This document shows, piece after piece, positions 57,601-64,000 of a stretch of DNA of 64,000 bases. Below the pieces are notes generated by a model that was not told the DNA's origin, did no database searches, and saw nothing but the letters and a program-made list of their open reading frames with translations. The position numbers and the translations under genes are program-made. The stretch covers positions 20,044,393-20,108,392 of the forward strand of contig OX326960.1 in assembly GCA_946800325.1 (NCBI GenBank), in the 5' to 3' direction. How positions within the stretch are numbered: position 1 is the stretch's first letter; each line of letters begins with the position of its first letter. Source of the DNA: Luzula sylvatica (taxonomy: Eukaryota > Streptophyta > Magnoliopsida > Poales > Juncaceae).

Positions 57601-58084
57601 CCGACTCGTATTCGAAATTTGCCAACTCAGGTTGGAATAGGCAACGGTTGGCCCTATAAATATATTATACGCCCTACGGCGAATGTCGTTGCCCAACTTC
57701 CAAATTTAAATTCAAATTTTTGAGTTCAAATTCAAATGTAAATGTGTGTTATACTCGTGAGATTTTCACATTCTAAAATATATGTATTTAAATGTGCGAT
57801 ATAATTTTTAGATCTATAATATATTTTCTTATATGTGTCGGACGTGTTTGAAAATGTGTGATATACCTTTCATGTGAGGGTATATAAACTTAGTTTCCAT
57901 ATCATTTCCAATTCCAAAACAAAATAACCCAATAAATTAATATAAATATAAAATATAATTAAATAAAATTTTAAAGCAACGACATAATAAATTATTATCT
58001 CCAAAATATGCATTTAGATATTTATATCGTTCAATTTGAATTTAAAATAAATTATTATTCAATTGTATTTACTGTCAATTTCAC
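57601..58084. other. AT-rich spacer with a short inverted repeat
   Basis: GGCAACGGTTGGCCC...CGAATGTCGTTGCC around 57641-57693 forms a weak inverted repeat. No gene. Confidence 0.5.
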
Positions 58085-60126
58085 AAACTTAAAGAGTTAG
58101 ATACTATTATATGCCTGTGAATAATATATGCTTATAATTTATTATCATACATGAATGAATTATTATACTATTGATATTTTTAGAAAAACATCTAATAATG
58201 ATATTATAATATTTATTTAAAAATTATATCATTTATAACATAAGAGATTTCAAATACAATTTCAAACTAGAAAATTATACAACTATCTAAGAAAATTTAT
58301 TATCTACATAACATTAAAATGAATTTGCAACAAATATAACATGTTCACATTACAAAACACACTATGAATTTTTTTGTTAATTTTTTTTTGACATACACAA
58401 ATTATATATATTTTTGCTTAATAAATCTTAATCTTGGTATTTAATGTTTCTTAAGTATGACCTCTTTCACTTCAAAATAATAAATACATGTATATGTTTT
58501 TTTTAAGAAATTTATAATTCTTCTAAGAATTATTTAAATATTTTTTTGAGGAATATCGGAGATGAAAAAAATCATTATTAATTAATTGCACGGATATGTT
58601 TGATTATTATTAAAAAGTTACCAACTAAAATACAACCGAAATAAGAATAAAATTGTCATTTTATAATGTAAATATTTGCTTGATATGTTAATAGTAATCT
58701 ATAAACATGTTAATAGTAAATTTAAATACATTATTCTCGCTGGATATGCGTGAGCTTTTGATAACTTCCAAAAACTCAAAAGAAAAATTCAAGTTTTTTT
58801 GATGGGTATATTTTATTATGTACATGATGCAAAAATATATACTAGATAATATATAATACGTTTGTTCTTTTGAAGATAAGCACTTCTGTTTCTTAGTTTA
58901 TGTTTGTTAATCTTAATCTATCACAACACGATAAAGTAAGATTACATTAATAAAGAATATGTTTTATGCAATCCATAATAAGAAGAATGTAGGAAATTGC
59001 TCTTGTCTGATTCAAGTAACAATTAATTATGTTAAATTATGAATCATTTCTTCGTGAATTTTTTAATTCAAGGGGTCAAGTTGGTTGCGTCATTGGTTCT
59101 TGTGTTATCTTCGTCGAGAAATTGATATCAACAAATGAAATGTTTGTTGTTCTTATTAAAAAAAAATATGAAAATGATCCATTTGTCCAATCACAAATCA
59201 CTATACTTAATTATTTCTATAAGTTTATCTAACTTGTTTGTCCATAACATTACATGATTCTATTTTCATGTACATAATGCATTTTTCTTTGATGCACTTT
59301 CTATGTTCAATTTCCAATTTTGGTGTACCTCCATCTATATCAATTCATACGAGAAATTATAAACAAAACTAAGAGTAACATTTTTCTATAAGAGAAAAAA
59401 AAAAATAGAAAATGAAGGGAACATTTTATATTAATAGCAAACTAAGAGTAACATTATTATTAATATACTACTAAATTAATATTAAATTAATATTATAATA
59501 TATTAATAGCAATATGTTAATATTATTTCAATATATTTATATAAATATTAATATTAATATACTAAATAAAAATATTAATATTAGAGTATATTATTAATAT
59601 TAATATTAATATATTATTAGTTAATAATACAATAATTTATTAATATTAATATTAATATGTTTATATTATTTTAATATATTTATGTAATATTAATATATTA
59701 TATTATTATTAATATAAATATATTATTAATATAAATAATATTAATATATTAACAATATTAATAATATTAGTATGTTAATATTATAATAGTATATTATATG
59801 AATATGCTAATATAATAGCATTAATATAAAACTATTAATATATTATTATTATTTACAATATTTTAATATTAATATTAATATAAGTATTATGAATATATAT
59901 TATAATTATAATTAATATTATATTATTATTATACTTAAAATTATAATATTAAAATTAGTACAATAAAATTACTACAATTAATAATATTATGATGATTTTA
60001 TATTTTAATAATGTTATATTATAATCATATTATTTATTTATTTATACTAATTTGATTACAATAATAATATTGTAATAATATAATATAATAATGATAACAA
60101 CAACAACAACAACAATAATAATAATT

Positions 60127-60180
<54 letters not shown>
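58085..60180. repeat. D5 plus D2, copy 3, ending in a (TAA)n tract
   Basis: 58085-58451 pairs with 53800-54166. 58451-60180 pairs with 15236-17010 almost throughout. Identity stops inside the (TAA)n at 60115-60181, where LINE sequence begins. It contains empty sites for the hAT and the MULE of copy 2. Confidence 0.9.
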
Positions 60181-60184
<4 letters not shown>

Positions 60185-60952
60185 CACACAGAAAACAATA
60201 CCATATCACTAGCACAAGCCAAAACCACTTCAGCCCTGACAGATAGTCTCAGACTACCACTGTCATCAACAGCGCAATTCGAACTACAACGGTTACAACA
60301 AAACATCGCAACCATAGATCTAAACTGCAACAAAGATGTGGTAAAATGGAAACCAGGTCCGAAAGGCAAATTCACAACCAAGAGTGCATACAGAACACTC
60401 AGATCCAGAGTAAACTCTAAATCAATACCATGGCTGTCCACATGGAACCTCAAAATCCCACTGAGAATGCGAATCTTCCACTGGATCTTAAGGCAAGGCA
60501 AAATTCTCACACAAGACAACGTACAGAAAAGAGGTATAGTACTAGTCAACCGATGCCCGCTATGCAAACAGGCAAGAGAAACAATCTCTCACATCACATC
60601 AGACGAATGCTCATTTATGAAACAAAACTGGATCCAGATCTGCCAAGCTAAATCCTGGCACATACCTCACACACGCCCCTTAGAGGACTGGTTCCAAGAT
60701 ATGTGCCAAGACAAGGGATCAAAATCACAAACACAAACCCTAGCCATCTTCATTTTTGTTGCATGGAGAGAGAGATGTAAGAGAATCTTTGGCCACACAG
60801 AAACAGAAACCGAAAAACTCTTGCAATCAGTGGAGGAAGAAGTAAAATTAGCAAAAAAGGTGAGCACTAATAAAAGAAAAAGCATAAAAGTGCTCAAAAC
60901 CCCATATCAAATCGAAAACAGCAACCCAAAGCACAGACAGAACACGAATTAA
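60185..60952 (+). pseudogene. LINE 3'-terminal ORF fragment with zf-RVT domain
   Basis: Open from a stop at 60182 to TAA at 60952 (255 codons, no usable ATG at the left edge). It reads VVKWKPGPKGKFTTKSAYR then WNLKIPLRMRIFHWILRQGK, then the zinc-binding CPLCKQARETISHITSDEC, and FIFVAWRERCKRIFGH. These are the consecutive conserved blocks of the zf-RVT region of plant L1-type LINEs. The C-terminus is basic (KKVSTNKRKSIK). The reverse transcriptase proper is missing: the element is 5'-truncated at the (TAA)n tract. The frame has no internal stop, so it is younger than the 45-48 kb LINE. Confidence 0.85.
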
Positions 60953-60985
60953 AGCAAAGGAAGAAGAAACAGAAGACTCACGTAG

Positions 60986-61074
60986 CCGATCAGTCCCGCT
61001 GGGGACAAGATCGGAAGCGGAGAGAGCAACACAAGCAGTACGTAACCGATCAGTCCCGCTGGGGACAAGACCGG
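60986..61074 (+). other. Two copies of a strong hairpin after the LINE ORF
   Basis: CCGATCAGTCCCGCTGGGGA followed by CAAGATCGG lies at 60986-61014 and, with one change (GACCGG), at 61046-61074. CCGATC pairs with GATCGG and GTCCC with GGGAC, about 11 base pairs around a small loop. The position, 34 and 94 bases after the stop codon, is in the LINE 3' UTR. Confidence 0.65.
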
Positions 61075-61079
61075 CGCGA

Positions 61080-62160
61080 GCGATGTACACCGGCTATATA
61101 CTCGATTCACGTAGCTGGAAGCGGCGGAAAAAGAACCGACCAAGGCAAGGCGGAGCAGTGAAGACCACTAGCGCGAGTGACGAACACCACAGAAGAGGAA
61201 AGAGGGATGCGAACTGCGCCTGCCCTAGAAGGAAAGAGAGAGAAGAAGCCGGTTATATACTCGGCTCGAGCAAAGGGATTCATAATCCCGGTTTATTAGA
61301 ATAACCCGGAATAGGAATCCTGCTGCATGCAAGGGATTTTAGTTCTAGGATCTTCAAATCCGAGAACTTAATTCCAGATCTCAATCAACAGCATATTATC
61401 GTGTAATAGACTAGTATTTATCCTTATTTCTTTGATGCAATCAGCAAACTCATGTAAATAACCGTTTATATTAATAAAAATATGTGGAAGAGGGATATTA
61501 AGCCCTCTCCATAAAACTCAAAAAAAAAATAAGTTCATCTGACACTAATATGGCAAGTAAGACAAATTAAATCCAGATTGGGCTTTGATTAATCCAAAAT
61601 TGTGCACATTATACCTGATAGCATCAATGTGATGTCATTTCCATTCTTTAGATGGGAAGCCATGTTCAATACTCCGTTACTTATAAAACCGGACCAGAAC
61701 AATTTTTTTTAAATAATTACAAATTTTTGTATAAACAAATATATTGTTTTCAAACAGACATAACGGGAACATAGAAACAATTCATACTATATCCAAATTG
61801 ATGCTATCAGTCATAATTCTTTCAGTTTTCATTTAATTATATACACTAAATCTATTTTTATCATATCATTCATTCAGTTTTCATCTAATATCTCAAATCC
61901 ACTAATAATGTAAATATTTTCACCAAAATAATCATACATTCACTTTAAAGACTCTTGCACTCAACGTGAGCATGAAAGAATATAACCAAACTACAATTTT
62001 GAAGGATGTATTCTAATTTTATATTTCGAACTAAAATATTTGATCGATCTCAATCTACCTGTCTCCAAATAGAAAAACCAATTCAAATTCTAAATTCCAA
62101 ATTCAAATTCAAATTCAAATCTTTGAATGTTCGGAATCAGCAAAGAATATCAGATGTAAT
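61080..62160. other. LINE 3' flank and AT-rich spacer
   Basis: CCGGCTATATACTCG (61090) and CCGGTTATATACTCG (61250) are near-duplicates. CCGGTTTATT...AATAACCCGG near 61290-61311 is an inverted repeat. I see no poly-A tail or target duplication for the LINE. The remainder is AT-rich, with (AATTC)-type repeats near 62085-62120 and no gene. Confidence 0.5.
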
Positions 62161-62715
62161 TAGGGGTGTCAACGGTTCGGATCCGGTTCGGATAGTGGTC
62201 ATACCAGATCCATATCCATATTGTCGGATCCGGATACGGTTCGGATAATAAACGGATACGGATACGGATACGGTTCTGTTTCGGATATTAAAACGGATAC
62301 TATGTTATCATAACGTAACTTACTTTTTAGTTATAAATATATATAATTTGTGACATGAACGATAAATATGATTATATTTAAACATAATTTTACGATTGTG
62401 AGTTAAATCACTTACAAATCATTAATTTGTATATGATTTTTTGACTAATATCAAATATAATACATAAAATAATATATAATATGAGTATCCGGATCCGGTT
62501 TCGGATACTCGAATCTAGTTTCGAGTATCCGGATCCGGAACACGGATCCGGTTCCCGCACCAAAATCGAATATCGAATCCGGTTCCGGATTTTAAAATTA
62601 GCAACCAGATCCATATCCGGATCCACTCGGATTCGGATATTTTTTTCGAATCCGGATATTTTTTCGGATACGGTTCGGGTCGGTTCGGGTAATATCCACA
62701 CCATTGACATCCCTA
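62161..62715. mobile_element. hAT non-autonomous element, TSD GATGTAAT
   Basis: TIRs TAGGGGTGTCAACGG and CCATTGACATCCCTA. GATGTAAT lies at 62153-62160 and 62716-62723. Subterminal GGATCCGG/GGATACGG arrays place it with the 54830-55570 element. 555 bp, non-coding. Confidence 0.92.
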
Positions 62716-62983
62716 GATGTAATGGTAATGCAATCATCACTAAAGAGTTTCATTGTATTTTGCCATTACACCAACGGACTGACTTGAGTGATAAATTAGA
62801 CCAACTATTCTACTATTGTCACTGAGCTAGATAAGTTTATTTGTGAACTTATTCATAATTTTTTTTTTCAATTAATCAAAACTTTATTGCAATCCGTACA
62901 ACTAATTTTATAAGAAGCAATTCTTATTATGTCCACATTGATACTATAAGTCATAAGGTTTCCAAATAGTAGTTTACCATTTA
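62716..62983. other. Short AT-rich spacer
   Basis: Nothing beyond AT-rich DNA between the hAT duplication and the start of the MITE. Confidence 0.6.
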
Positions 62984-64000
62984 GGGGTTATTTGGAGTGC
63001 ATAATTTTGAGTGAGAATTTGATTATAAATTTCAGCAGTATTTCATGTTTGATGGTTAATTTAGAGTGCAGAATTTTGAGTGAGAAATTTGATTATAAAT
63101 TCCAGCAAAATTGTATTTCATAGTTGGTGGTTATTTAGAGAGCAGAATTTTGAGTGAGAACTTGATTATAAATTTCAGCAGTATTTCATGTTTGATGGTT
63201 AATTTAGAGTGCAGAATTTTGAGTGAGAAATTTGATTATAAATTCCAGCAAAATTGTATTTCATAGTTGGTGGTTATTTAGAGAGCAGAATTTTGAGTGA
63301 GAACTTGATTATAAATTTCAGCAGTATTTCATGTTTGATGGTTAATTTAGAGTGCAGAATTTTGAGTGAGAAATTTGATTATAAATTCCAGCAAAATTGT
63401 ATTTCATAGTTGGTGGTTATTTAGAGAGCAGAATTTTGAGTGAGAACTTGATTATAAATTCCAGCAAAACTGTATTTCATGTTTGGCAGTCAAGTTAGAG
63501 GGGAACTACAATTTGTAGTCCCATCATGCCTTGTTTAGCCTCTCTCCATTTCGTGTCTGTCTTTGTTTTATCCGGCCTTATATTGCCTCTCAATTACTAG
63601 ATTGAAATATTTGATAATCTTATTGCATTCACATAAAATAAAATCAGGAATAAAAAAATTATAATTTTGAGTATAATGTGATTAAAATATTTGATAATAA
63701 TAATTATTAATAATAATATTCTAATAATTATATTGTATAGTAATTATATCATAATTATAATATTCATAAAGTTATATTGTAATTTATATAATATTGTATA
63801 CTACTAATAATTACATAATATAATATTTATATTATAATTAATATAATCATAAATATATTATTAGAATTATTATAATAATATAATAATAATAATGTAATAT
63901 TACTAATATATTAAAGTGGGGTAAAATATTATAATCAAAGAATATTATATTAATAATTATTAAATCTATATGATTAATATAATATTATATATTACTATAT
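62984..64000. mobile_element. Harbinger-MITE-like element, left part, cut by the window end (D4)
   Basis: Begins GGGGTTATTTGGAGTGC directly after TTA (62981-62983). It runs through tandem repeats into AT-rich DNA collinear with 28336-28880. The right end lies outside the window. Confidence 0.6.
63000..63490. repeat. Higher-order tandem repeat, 143-bp period of two ~70-bp subunits
   Basis: A 70-bp type (TTTCAGCAGTATTTCATG, TTGATGGTTAATTTAGAG) alternates with a 73-bp type (TTCCAGCAAAATTGTATTTC, GGTGGTTATTTAGAGAGC). The motif TTTCAGCAGTA falls at 63031, 63174 and 63317, giving three 143-bp periods. Confidence 0.92.

Noticed and set aside
11848..63490. CRISPR-like spacing of short repeats
   Set aside because: The tandem arrays have no unique spacers of constant length and the DNA is clearly plant nuclear. 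The CCGTT/AACGG array has irregular gaps and belongs to an LTR-like element.

Overview
The window is nuclear DNA of a flowering plant. It is AT-rich, has almost no long open frames, and carries GT-AG introns, interstitial telomere-type motifs, long microsatellites and many nested transposable elements. I cannot name the species. Only one intact protein gene is supported: a ten-exon gene at 37679-39324 for a 306-residue RNase H1-type protein. It has an N-terminal hybrid-binding-like domain and a C-terminal RNase H domain with all four acidic catalytic residues. The exon structure is read from the sequence and all exon phases join. One RNA locus is present, a tRNA-Asp-like sequence at 4112-4183 whose anticodon reads TTC (Glu) and whose stems are damaged.

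Everything else is mobile or duplicated DNA. From left to right: 1-9.4 kb is AT-rich with a GC-richer leader-like patch (1.6-3.1 kb), the tRNA-like locus and degenerate tandem repeats. A 5.6-kb unit at 9.6-15.2 kb recurs at 39.6-45.4 kb. It holds damaged coiled-coil exons, a 22-bp minisatellite, a promoter-like block with two exact MSA-type motifs, a very GC-rich ~30-bp minisatellite and a LINE fragment. 15.2-25 kb is a patchwork of (TAA)n-rich DNA, a direct-repeat-flanked ORF, a PIF/Harbinger-type MITE, a Pack-MULE carrying fused CTNNBL1-like and histone H2A fragments, and a second Harbinger-type element. 28-35 kb has tandem repeats, three hAT elements with 8-bp target duplications, a probable Helitron, and a 3.2-kb MULE-like element hosting two of the hATs. 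37.1-39.3 kb is the RNase H gene, with a small 9-bp-TSD MITE just upstream.

45.2-47.8 kb is one LINE split by a 1.5-kb solo-LTR-like insertion containing twelve CCGTT/AACGG palindromes. 49.0-50.5 kb is a deleted PIF/Harbinger element keeping the tails of both its genes, the transposase and a Myb/SANT-like protein. 53.8-60.2 kb re-uses the sequence seen at 15.2-25 kb, with and without insertions. It therefore supplies empty sites that confirm element boundaries. 60.2-61.1 kb is a LINE 3' end, and 62.2-64 kb holds another hAT and a tandem-repeat MITE cut by the window edge.

There is no operon-like cooperation between genes. The value of the window is the insertion record: for several elements both filled and empty sites are present, giving ends, TSDs and relative order by eye. 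All homology calls come from recognised motifs and were not searched.
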